NCBI RefSeq assembly: GCF_027942865.1
Contig: NC_134526.1
Location: forward strand, 4,859,784 to 4,923,783
Direction: 5' to 3'
Origin: Odontesthes bonariensis
Taxonomy: Eukaryota > Chordata > Actinopteri > Atheriniformes > Atherinopsidae
Length of the DNA stretch: 64,000 nucleotides
The notes under the pieces were generated by a model that was given only the letters and a program-made list of their open reading frames with translations, made no database searches and was not told the origin of the DNA. Each line of letters begins with the position of its first letter. Within the stretch, counting starts at the first letter, position 1. Below, one piece after another: positions 56,201 to 64,000 of the stretch. The position numbers were made by a program, and so were the translations under genes.

Positions 56201-56926
56201 TATTGCTCATAATAAATTTAAAAATGCAAAGAAACATTTTTTCTTTACTTTTTTCTCGTGCAGAGGTTTCAAGTTTCAAGTTTCAAGTTTATTTAACAAA
56301 GGGACAGCATATATTACTAGCATTTAAAACAAAATGCAAAATATACAAGATTGTAGCCATAAGGCTAATTTCCATCTTTAGTCCCTTGACTAAAGGTTAA
56401 ACGGTTAAACGTGAACTTGTGTCTGATCCCATTTTAATGTTAATAAAGTCAGTTTTAAGCACTTTTTGGAGCATAAACTGTGTGTTTTCTGTCATTCAGT
56501 GCATGTTTATATGCATTTTAACAAAAAACCTGAGAGTTTTGTGTTTTAATAACAGATTCATGTCACAGATTATCTGGTGAAAAAGCCAAACTAGCTGCAG
56601 AAAGTCAACATCCTAATTTATCTTTTGATTATGAAAAACACGTTTTCCTCAGAAATGTGGAAATCTGCTGTAAATTAGTCCGAGCAAAGCAGAACTGCGG
56701 ATGATTTCCAGATGTTTGCCGCAGCTGGAGGATCTGCGGACCTACCCTGCAGCATGACGAAGCCCACCGCCCCGTCCAGGTTGATGTGCCCGTGCTGCCG
56801 CTCCAGGAAGGACACCCCGCGGGAGAGGCTGCCCAGGATGTCATCGATAACCTCCGCCCGCGACCCGCACACCGCTGCGGCGAGCAGAGTCAGCGCCGCG
56901 GCCAGCCGGAGCCTCGATGCCCGCAT
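44285..56926 (-). CDS. c16orf89: C16orf89 homologue, secreted, 354 aa
   Basis: Secreted protein of the UPF0764 family. The human protein is expressed mainly in thyroid, and its biochemical role is unknown. Eight exons join in frame, all GT/AG: 56926-56746, 53224-53072, 51515-51365, 49638-49521, 47694-47532, 46761-46657, 44880-44791, 44388-44285. Residues 1 to about 24 form a signal peptide (MRASRLRLAAALTLLAAAVC...). Family signatures follow: INLDGAVGFVMLQ near residue 50, FEPLLSWTFWLIPQEW, CPRYSLSHQLLYFMIGRM, ICGLAGFSDFHKADWLQHIL and the C-terminal DGCSSHMTAVAVGALGGYLN. Sequons are in KMNGTPC and VNMTEQ. The length is close to human (about 360 aa) and no exon is broken, so the gene looks functional. 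It diverges from alg1 as in human. Introns contain a Tc1 relic, hAT copies and a 1-kb pyrimidine tract. Confidence 0.92.
45227..45833 (+). mobile_element. non-autonomous hAT with BED-finger frame, copy 4 (5'-trimmed frame)
   Basis: TAGGGCTGGGTGAG...GCCCAGCCCTA flanked by ACATTTAT and ACATTTAC (7 of 8 match). An unrelated segment replaces the region that holds the start and first Cys pair in other copies. C16orf89 intron 6. Confidence 0.8.
45500..45700 (+). pseudogene. BED-finger frame lacking start and Cys ligands
   Basis: The remaining frame begins at 'QVELSSQRS', so C29 and C32 are lost and only H48 and H53 are left. The downstream part is identical to other copies. Not expected to bind metal. 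Confidence 0.6.
45845..46000 (+). pseudogene. LINE reverse-transcriptase fragment
   Basis: Encodes a degenerate 'SGVHQGNVLGPVLFSLNT...YSDDTHLYF' with the GV.QG..LGP.LF and Y.DDT RT signatures of L2/Rex-type LINEs. Only about 50 codons, with a shift. Confidence 0.65.
46657..46761 (-). CDS. c16orf89: C16orf89 exon 6 (representative conserved exon)
   Basis: Listed separately because it shows the family core best: LICGLAGFSDFHKADWLQHI, phases 1 and 1, donor GTAAGT, acceptor TTTGACAG. Confidence 0.85.
48282..48990 (+). pseudogene. Tc1/mariner transposase relic, internally deleted
   Basis: 48416-48750 encodes the N-terminal DNA-binding part of a Tc1-type transposase (FEETGQVEDRRRSVRPKELS...). The frame then jumps, after loss of most of the DDE catalytic region, to the C-terminal part (SPELNITEAVWDHVGRERNK..., 48770-48960). 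Frameshifted and non-functional. It is followed by a 'gagcagctttaaagtgaatatctgc'-type flank, also found at 5.6 kb and 62.3 kb. Confidence 0.75.
49136..49298 (+). repeat. 160-bp dispersed repeat, pair with 39.8 kb
   Basis: See 39774-39935. Same orientation, a few base changes. Confidence 0.7.
49718..51277. mobile_element. hairpin TTAA MITE with 1-kb satellite in the loop
   Basis: Ends AGGGACAGTTCGCC and GGCGAACTGTCCCT, flanked by TTAA (49714-49717, 51278-51281). The left arm breaks off at cagacc into the pyrimidine tract. The right arm has lost an inner segment (gactttttaactacc). C16orf89 intron 3. Confidence 0.85.
49972..50996. repeat. pyrimidine satellite (TTTCC/TTTTG), about 1 kb
   Basis: Units TTTCC, TTTTG, TTTCG and TTTTC on the plus strand with almost no purine except G. 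Two blocks starting at tttagtttcttttcctttcg (50101 and 50466) are the same for well over 100 bp, a 365-bp duplication inside the array. Phe/Pro/Ser/Leu and Lys/Glu/Arg frames over it are artefacts. Confidence 0.95.
51655..52060 (-). repeat. probable LINE 3' end, minus orientation
   Basis: atgatgatgatag next to 'tttattttttcgaacatgta' and 'gggaagaagtacaatac' resembles the ATC-tailed 3' ends of fish LINEs. No RT visible. C16orf89 intron 2. Confidence 0.4.
52500..52830. repeat. AT-rich low-complexity stretch
   Basis: Runs of aataa, taaata and gataaaat. No gene. C16orf89 intron 2. Confidence 0.6.
53423..54228 (+). mobile_element. non-autonomous hAT with BED-finger frame, copy 5
   Basis: TAGGACTGGGCGAG...GCCCAGCCCTA, 806 bp, with six units of the 32-bp repeat at about 53530-53733. 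The flanks do not show a clear 8-bp duplication. C16orf89 intron 1. Confidence 0.75.
53790..54095 (+). CDS. 101-aa BED-type zinc-finger protein of hAT element
   Basis: Full-length frame with C29, C32, H48 and H53. Differences from other copies are FHVKV at residue 14 and ETASGARL near residue 65. Confidence 0.5.
   Translation: MEKGTELLLGHFHVKVLPDGGVDRTKVICKHCQVELSSQRSSSSLKYHLKAKHTTDSSKSFKETASGARLLHKNYRKMLMLKVCLHNKCYGTFIHMAAHLK
55170..55600 (+). pseudogene. L2-like LINE ORF2 C-terminal fragment and 3' tail
   Basis: 55185-55300 reads 'SSHIKAVTKAAFYHLRNINR...FLSKKDQEKLIH'. After a deletion, 'ANKWNKLPVEIKLSPNG...FKSRLKTFLF' follows. These are the conserved post-RT segments of L2-type elements. 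The 3' UTR ends with aaatgtgctgtataattttg. Confidence 0.7.
56260..56400 (-). repeat. retroposon tail, minus orientation
   Basis: gtttcaagtttcaagtttat + ttaacaaagggacagc, typical of a LINE tail. C16orf89 intron 1. Confidence 0.4.
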
Positions 56927-57002
56927 CTTCAGGCTGGAGACACACGGTAAACAACAGCTGCGGGGGGGACTGACCGTCCTCTAACAGGGGGAGGGACGGC
57001 CG

Positions 57003-57010
57003 TGACGTCA
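57003..57010. promoter_or_regulatory. perfect CRE palindrome upstream of c16orf89
   Basis: TGACGTCA, the full cAMP-response element, 77 bp upstream of the C16orf89 ATG, within a GC-rich stretch (ggggagggacggccg). CREB/ATF-family binding is plausible. Use in vivo is inferred. Confidence 0.55.
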
Positions 57011-58589
57011 GAGGGGACAGCAATACGACATATTATAACAAATATCCACGTTTTATTTTTTAAATTGGGCTCTCAAATTAATGCCAAACTTACTCAATTC
57101 AGTTTTATTCATATAGCGTCAAAATCACAACAAATAAGACCAATAACACAACCATAATCCAGTTAATTTAATCCCAAATTAGTTAAATTCATACAAAGCC
57201 AATAACAATTTTTTTTTTAAAGTTGCTAAACTAAGGAAACCAACAGACTGCATAAAAACCAGGATGCACAAGGCGACTGTGGGAGGAAAAAACTAAATTT
57301 TAACAAGAAAAAACCTCTGATGTGTCATTTATGTATTTATTTAATGTTTTTTTTCAATGCATCTTCCACTCCCTGCTGCAATGCTTTTATTTTATGTAAA
57401 GCGCTTTGAATTGTTTGTACATGAAATGTGCTATATAAATAAATTTGATTTGATTTGATTTAGAAATACTTCATGTTTGCTTCTGAGCATTTTTATCAGA
57501 ATTTTTCTCCACAGTTGAGTTAGCATCTCGTTGAATGCAGGATATGAGGAGTTTTATATCTACTCATCAGTTATACATATATAAATGTATAAGTGTCTCA
57601 ACAAACTCATGTGAACCATGCACACGCACAGCCGTACACATGACTTTGTTGTCATGTTAAAAACGCCATCAAAAGCCAAAACAAATTTTAAGCGACCACA
57701 AAGCAAAGCGTTGTGTTGCAGGGCTGGAAACCAAAGTTGTAATACAGTTATAAGCTGAATGAAAGCTGATTCACCTCGTCACACTTAGCCAAGTTTTTAT
57801 CTTGTTTTTGTCTTATCTTCAATGGAATAAATGCAGATAAAACAGCAATTCTGTGTTTACTATCAGTTTTAAAGGTAGACTTTCCAACCTGCCCTTTTGG
57901 TGAGGTTAGGAGCTTCTCAGCTGTGTTATCTGAAGATAATGCATTAAAATAAATAATTAAAGCCGCTCTCGGCTTCCGTTCTGTTGTGTTGAACGCAGTC
58001 AAAGGCTTTCGAATCAGTTTATTTGAGTTAAAAAAACAGTTTAGCACAACAACACATCAGTGATCAGCATCTGGTACCTGCAAGTTGCCTTTATTATCAG
58101 TAGTTGACGTCAAAAATAAAGCCTCAAACCTAAAAGCTACTGTCAGCATTAAGCAACCTACTAACAGAAGGATTAAAAGAATAAGAATAATGGTTTGTTT
58201 TCCTCATGATAGCGCCACCCTGAGGGCATCAAAGCTTATTCTCTGGAAGCAGTTTATAAATGAGTTTATAAATTGGATAAAAAGGTAGATAACTTGACTT
58301 TTAACTAGATTCCAATTATCTTGGAGCAGAATTTTACAAAGCTGTTTAAACAATTTTTGTCCGTCACATCAGCCAATTAAACCGACGTATGGATGAAAAT
58401 ATGAAGTGTTAGCGGAGACAAAAGAAAATATAGAAAATAAAGACAACATTACGAAACAGGACGAATTAAATCTGTGAAATAGTAAGGAAAACTTTTACTT
58501 TGGTATTCACTTCCTGTACTGCTGCGGTCCCTTTAAATCTGAAGCTCCTCCCCTTTACTGAGCCGCGTCATCACACATCTCAAACAAAC
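57011..58589. other. divergent gap c16orf89/alg1; retroposon pieces
   Basis: About 57085-57300 (minus) and 57350-57460 (plus) are retroposon pieces. The 57460-58500 stretch shows no gene. 58500-58589 is the likely alg1 promoter and 5' UTR, with an ETS-type cttcctg and a gcgtcatcac motif shortly before the ATG. Confidence 0.5.
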
Positions 58590-61500
58590 ATGGCGGCGCC
58601 CGGCTTCTCCGCAGCTCTGCTGGCAGTTCTCTCGCTGTTTGCGGCGCTTTTGGTGGCGTTTTACTGGGCAGACTCGGGTGTATCTTGGTCGGTTGTGTGT
58701 CCGGCTGTCGCCGCCGTGTTGCTGCCGCTGTGGTGGCGGAGCCTGCGGCACCGGGACGCGGGCACGGCCCGGCGGGTGTGCGTGCTGGTGTTGGGGGACA
58801 TCGGTCGCAGTCCTCGGATGCAGTATCACGCCTTGTCCCTCAGCAAACACGGATATCACGTCACTTTTGTCGGCTTTTTAGGTAAGATTGTCCAGATATG
58901 AACAATCAAAATTCAAAAAAGAGTTTCATTAAATAGTTTTTGAAGCACAAGAGCTGAAGTTTAGCTTGGTTAAAATGTACATTGATGGAACTATAAATGA
59001 CCACAGGGACAGTTAGGATTAAAACCACAACTTCAGAGGTGGCAAAAGTTTATAGAGACCGAATCAGTTGGATTAAAAAGACCATAAAGTGACACAAGGA
59101 AGCAGCAAAAATAAGGTTAAAGGGATAGTTCGCCTTTTTGACATGAAGCTGTGTAACATCCCATATCAGCAACATCATTTCTGAACATCTTCTTTCCCCC
59201 TGCTGCGTCCTGTGAGCAGAGTTCCAGCCTCGTTTTGGTGTTGATGAAGGTAGTCCGGCTAGTTGGCTGGGGTTTAAAAAATAAAGCGTTTTGCTTCTCA
59301 AAACAATATGCGTTCAACAGAGTAATACATTTGCATCACAAAATGGTTCTCCAGGAAAAATAAGACCTCAAAATCGCTTGGCCCTATTTTCTCTCCCTTC
59401 GTATCACTGCCTGCTGCCGACAGCCGCGCCTGTTACGGTGTTTGCTGCTCGGTCTGCACGGTCTTGCAGTACTAATTATATTAATAAAAAAAATTGCTTC
59501 TGCAAATCTAAGTTCCTTTACCACTTTATTTCTAAGAGGAGTAAATCTCTGTCTATCATTCACTCTTTTCGTTTTAAGTGATATTTTAAGAGCATGATCT
59601 CGTTTTTTCAGTATTGTCCGTATGGTTTCGTTCGACCACGGGAGGTGATTCTTTTTTTTGATGGTTTTGCTTTGATTTTTCTTGTAAATGCAGACACTGT
59701 GTCTTGGATAACAGTCATGAATACATTACAGTTGTCACTAACATGGTTATGAGTGAGATAATTATCCTAATTAATATTGTTCAGGGCCTGTGTCAAATTT
59801 GGAATCTCCCGCCTCGGTACTCTCATCTGCTCTGGTATTATTTTCTTAGTACAGGAAAATCTATTTTTAGATAGCTTTCTTGTAAACAAAATTAAGTTAT
59901 GGTCTGAAAGACCTGTTATCATATTGAACGTCTGTTGAATTCTCTCACACTTATTGGAAAAGACAAGGTCTATGAATGTTTCAGAGGAAATAGTTAATCT
60001 AGTACGACCTTTGATTAATTGAGTAAAGTTAAAATTAGTTAATAGTGATTTTAACTGTCTCCGAATAATATGGGATATCATACAGCTTCATGTCAAAAGA
60101 GGCGAACTATCCCTTTAACACAAAGAAATGTGAAACTAAATCTTAAAACAGCGTAAGAGGAGACGCTAAATGACCCCGAAAAGATGAAAAAGGACCTTTT
60201 TATAAACGTGTCCAACAGTCAGCAGGGTTTGAAATGTTATTGTTTCAGACACCAAACCCCACCCGGACGTCCTGAAGGAGGAGAGAATCCGGATGGTTCC
60301 CATCTCAGAGGTCAAAGGTGTTCGAGGTAAACGCGCCGCGGTTCCACGTCTTCTCTGAACAGCGGCGACTCGCTTTAAGCTAACCTCTCTGCTGCCCTTC
60401 CAGCCGGCCCGAAGCTGCTGGCCTACGGGACGAAGGTGGCGGCCCAGTCGCTGCAGCTGCTCCGGGTGCTGCTGACCATGGAGCTGCCGTCTCACCTCCT
60501 GATGCAGGTCGGGTCACTTTTCTTCTTCTGTGCTTTCAAAGCCGCTCAAAGTTTCTGATGCTCACCGGCCCGCTTGGGTTCCTCGTTGCGTCCCAGAATC
60601 CTCCGGGGCTGCCCGGCATCGCGGTGGCGTGGCTCGTCTGCGCCCTGCGCGGCAGCAGCTTCGTCATCGACTGGCACAACTACGGCTACACCATCATGGC
60701 GCTGAGCCACGGCGCGGCGCACCCCGTGGTCCGCCTGGCCAAGTGGTCGGTACAGCAGCAGTTAACCTGTTTTCCTGCTCGCTGACGTCTTCTTCTCCAA
60801 CATAAATTCTGTTCTGCTCCGCTTTCTGTCCCGTCCTGCAGGTACGAGCGCTTCTTCGGCCCTCTGGCCAAACACAACCTGTGTGTCACCGACGCCATGA
60901 GGGACGACCTGCAGAAGAACTGGGGCATCAGGTCAGGTTTCACTTCCCTTTGATGGCGTTCGTTACTCCTCCACCAGTCAGAACAACTTATTCTTTTGAC
61001 ATGAAGCTGTGTGACATCCCATATCAGCAACATCATTTATGAACATCTTCTTACCCCCTGCTGCGTCCTGTGAGCAGAGTTCCAGCCTCGTTTTGGTGTT
61101 GATGAAGGTAGTCCGGCTAGTTGGCTGGGGTTTAAAAAATAAAGCGTTTTGCTTCTCAGAACAATATGCGTTCAACAGAGTAATACATTTGCACACTGGA
61201 AAAAATGCCCCTCCAAAAATAAGTAAGAAAAACAACAAATACAAGATGTTTTTGCTTGAAATAAGCAAAAAAATCTGCCAATGGAACTAGTGAAAATCGG
61301 CTTGTCAAGATTTCTTGAAATAAAATGTGATATTTAGGACTTTTGAGATAAAAGTCATCTTGAAATTAGCTTAAAAAACTCTTCAAATGTAAAAAAAAAA
61401 AGCTTGTTTCATGTGATATGTGACTCAAAACAATTTGTTTTCAAGACTTTTTCATTTAACAAGATATTCCAGATGTATTGTATTAAAACAAGTCCCTATA

Positions 61501-63344
61501 TCTGGCTGAAATGGTGCTTGTTAGGCAGTTGTGTCTTATATTAAGTGTAATGAGATACTCAATTAGACAAATATACTTGGTGAGATTTAGATTTTTTCCA
61601 GTGCATCACAAAATCGTTCTCTAGGAAAAAGTCTGACCTCACGATCTCTTGGCCCTATTTTCTCTCCCTTCGTATCACTGCCTGCTGTGCAGACCGAGCA
61701 GCAAACACCGTAACAGGCGCGGCTGTCGGCAGGCGGCAGCAGGCAGTGATACGAAGGGAGAGAAAATAGGGCCAAGAGATCGTGAGGTCAGACTTTTTCC
61801 TGGAGAACGATTTTGTGATGCAAATGTATTACTCTGTTGAACGCATATTGTTCTGAGAAGCAAAACGCTTTATTTTTTAAACCCCAGCCAACTAGCCGGA
61901 CTACCTTCATCAACACCAAAACGAGGCTGGAACTCTGCTCACAGGACGCAGCAGGGGGTAAGAAGATGTTCAGAAATGATGTTGCTGATATGGGATGTCA
62001 CACAGCTTCATGTCAAAAGAGGCGAACTGTCCCTTTAAGGTCTGGAAATGAGCTGGAAGACGTGGACAAAACCAAAAGAATCAGACGGTTTGCTGACAGT
62101 TTTGTCACCGCAGGGCGACGACTCTGTACGACCGACCCGCCTCCATCTTCAGAGAGACTCCGGTGAAGCTGCAGCATGAGCTCTTCATGAGGCTGGCCGA
62201 CACGCATCCTCAGTTTCAGCCCACAGGGTGAAAGTCAACACAAACCATCTCACACAGCAGACTGCAGAGGACTGAAACAGCCCTCATTTCTTCATTTAAT
62301 GCAAACAGCTGCAGAGATTCACTGAAACATGCTCCAACATGAACATAAGCCCAGAATCTGAGTCAGAACCAGAGTTAGTTCAGTTCTGAGCAGCTTTAAA
62401 GTGAATATCTGCAGATGTTTCCATGGTAACAGCTGTTGAGATTCACTGAAACATGTTCCAACATGAACATAAACCCAGAATCTGAGGCAGAACCAGAGTT
62501 AGTTCAGTTCTGAGCAGCTTTAAGGTGAATATCGGCAGATGTTTCCATGGTAACAGCTGCAGAGATACACTGAAACATGTTCCAACATGAACATAAGCCC
62601 AGAATCTGAGGCAGAACCAGAGTTAGTTCAGCTCTGAGCAGCTTTAAAGTGAATATCTGCAGATGTTTCCATGGTAACAGCTGCAGAGATTCACTGAAAC
62701 ACGTTCCAACATGAACATAAACCCAGAATCTGAGGCAGAACCAGAGTTAGTTCAGCTCTGAGCAGCTTTAAAGTGAATATCTGCAGATGTTTCCATGGTA
62801 ACAGCTGCAGAGATTCACTGAAACATGTTCCAACATGAACATAAACCCAGAATCTGAGGCAGAACCAGAGTTAGTTCAGTTCTGAGCAGCTTTAAAGTGA
62901 ATATCTGCAGATGTTTCCATGGTAACAGCTGCAGAGATTCACTGAAACATGTTCCAACATGAACATAAACCCAGAATCTGAGGCAGAACCAGAGTTAGTT
63001 CAGTTCTGAGCAGCTTTAAGGTGAATATCTGCAGATGTTTCCATGGTAACAGCTGCAGAGATTCACTGAAACATGTTCCAACATGAACATAAACCCAGAA
63101 TCTGTTGATCAGGACACTTTAAAAGATTACAGGAAATCCTAAAGAAATGAGGGGTGTATCAGGAGTTTTAAACAGAAGCATCTCAGACTCTGGACTCTCA
63201 GATTGTTGCTCACGTGCCTTCACAGGTGTGACGGTTTGGAGGCGGCGGAGCGGACGGCCTTCACTGTTCGTGACCCGGCAGACGGCGGCGTGACTCTGAG
63301 GGCGGAGCGGCCGGCGCTGCTGCTGAGCAGCACCAGCTGGACAG
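58590..63344 (+). CDS. alg1: ALG1 beta-1,4-mannosyltransferase, 5' part (about 315 aa)
   Basis: ALG1 (GT33) adds the first mannose from GDP-mannose to GlcNAc2-PP-dolichol on the cytosolic face of the ER, an early step of N-glycan assembly. Seven exons join in frame: 58590-58881, 60249-60326, 60404-60507, 60597-60745, 60842-60931, 62114-62227, 63226-63344. The N-terminus has a hydrophobic anchor (residues about 6-27) and a second hydrophobic stretch. The GT-B N-domain follows: [20 protein letters not shown] (strand 1 and loop), then [61 protein letters not shown] and [13 protein letters not shown]. The visible part ends at [11 protein letters not shown], matching the middle of human ALG1 (464 aa). 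The GDP-mannose-binding C-domain lies beyond the window. ATG context is aaacATGG. No breaks seen. Confidence 0.96.
59121..60114. mobile_element. hairpin TTAA MITE interrupted by a LINE fragment
   Basis: AGGGATAGTTCGCC...GGCGAACTATCCCT with TTAA at 59117-59120 and 60115-60118. Left arm to about 59465, then a LINE piece (59466-60067), then the last 45 bp of the right arm. alg1 intron 1. Confidence 0.8.
59466..60067 (-). pseudogene. LINE endonuclease-domain fragment
   Basis: The minus-strand frame 60081-59767 reads '[20 protein letters not shown]...SNKCERI...GLSDHNLI', the T.R...S.T.ID..FSN and SDH signature near the end of the APE-type endonuclease of non-LTR retrotransposons. RT is absent. 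Confidence 0.65.
60991..62034. mobile_element. hairpin TTAA MITE with one nested CACTGG MITE
   Basis: The right end GGCGAACTGTCCCT is followed by TTAA (62035-62038). The left terminal 20 bp are lost. The left arm holds a CACTGG MITE at 61194-61603; the right arm is uninterrupted at the equivalent site (tgatgcaaatgtatt, near 61817). The loop has no satellite. alg1 intron 5. Confidence 0.8.
61194..61603 (+). mobile_element. CACTGG-ended MITE, copy 5 (nested)
   Basis: CACTGG...CCAGTG, 410 bp, with a 2-bp CA duplication (61192-61193, 61604-61605), at the same site in the hairpin MITE as copy 3. Confidence 0.8.
62311..63104 (+). repeat. 124-bp minisatellite, 6.4 units, alg1 intron 6
   Basis: Starts at 62311, 62435, 62559, 62683, 62807, 62931 and 63055 are exactly 124 bp apart. 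The unit (gcagagattcactgaaacat...) also occurs singly beside Tc1 remnants at 5.6 and 49.0 kb, so the array grew from Tc1-flank sequence. Confidence 0.97.
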
Positions 63345-63379
63345 GTGAGAGGCCGAGGCCGATGTTGCTGCTCTGTTCT

Positions 63380-64000
63380 CAGGTTCCTCAGGTTCCTCAG
63401 GTTCCTCAGGTTCCTCAGGTTCTTCAGGTTCCTCAGGTTCTTCAGGTTCTTCAGGTTCCTCAGGTTCCTCAGGTTCCTCAGGTTCTTCAGGTTCCTCAGG
63501 TTCTTCAGGTTCTTCAGGTTCCTCAGGTTCCTCAGGTTCCTCAGGTTCTTCAGGTTCTTCAGGTTCCTCAGGTTCCTCAGGTTCTTCAGGTTCCTCAGGT
63601 TCTTCAGGTTCTTCAGGTTCCTCAGGTTCCTCAGGTTCTTCAGGTTCCTCAGGTTCTTCAGGTTCCTCAGGTTCCTCAGGTTCCTCAGGTTCCTCAGGTT
63701 CTTCAGGTTCCTCAGGTTCCTCAGGTTCTTCAGGTTCCTCAGGTTCTTCAGGTTCCTCAGGTTCTTCAGGTTCTTCAGGTTCTTCAGGTTCCTCAGGTTC
63801 CTCAGGTTCTTCAGGTTCCTCAGGTTCTTCAGGTTCCTCAGGTTCCTCAGGTTCCTCAGGTTCCTCAGGTTCTCAGGTTCCTCAGGTTCCTCAGGTTCTT
63901 CAGGTTCCTCTGGTTCCTCAGGTTCCTCAGGTTCCTCAGGTTCTTCAGGTTCCTCAGGTTCCTCAGGTTCCTCAGGTTCCTCAGGTTCTTCAGGTTCCTC
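63380..64000 (+). repeat. 9-bp satellite CAGGTTCCT/CAGGTTCTT, about 69 units, alg1 intron 7
   Basis: Begins 35 bp after the exon 7 donor and continues past the window edge. Each unit carries TTCCTCAG|GTT, resembling both a 3' splice site and part of a 5' splice site. Confidence 0.97.

Overview
This 64 kb window is vertebrate nuclear DNA, almost certainly from a percomorph-like teleost fish. The evidence is intron-rich genes with canonical GT/AG splice sites, conserved vertebrate proteins, and a dense load of teleost-type mobile elements (TTAA-flanked hairpin MITEs, hAT, Harbinger, Tc1, L2-like LINE pieces and tRNA-derived SINEs) together with many tandem repeats. There is no operon, CRISPR, phage or plasmid signal.

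Four genes can be rebuilt exon by exon with every reading frame closing. (1) A small three-exon gene on the minus strand (15271 to 10026) encodes a 162-aa secreted coiled-coil protein that I cannot name. (2) ift70/ttc30a on the plus strand (22123-41839) has 19 exons and encodes a 648-aa TPR protein of the IFT-B ciliary transport complex. An RFX X-box-like site, a CCAAT box and a CRE-like site lie just upstream. (3) The C16orf89 homologue on the minus strand (56926 to 44285) has 8 exons and encodes a 354-aa secreted protein. A perfect CRE palindrome lies 77 bp upstream of its start codon. (4) alg1 on the plus strand (58590 onward) shows its first seven coding exons, about 315 aa, and runs off the right edge inside an intron made of a 9-bp repeat.

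Layout. 1-10 kb is a transposon-rich flank with no certain gene. 10-15.3 kb holds the secreted-protein gene. 15.3-21.9 kb is repeats, including an array of about 122 seven-base units. 22.1-41.8 kb is ift70. 42-44 kb is the convergent gap, filled by a 21-bp satellite and a SINE. 44.3-56.9 kb is C16orf89. 57-58.6 kb is the divergent gap shared with alg1. 58.6-64 kb is alg1. C16orf89 and ALG1 are also neighbours in human (16p13.3), which supports both calls. The genes do not form one pathway: ift70 builds cilia, alg1 acts in N-glycan assembly in the ER, and the other two are secreted proteins.

The most unusual material is in the repeats. Several MITE families carry internal satellites whose length differs sharply between copies. 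One hairpin MITE carries the same foreign insert at mirror-image positions in both arms. A short hAT-type element keeps a 101-aa BED zinc-finger reading frame open in four copies, with a fifth copy cut off at its 5' end.
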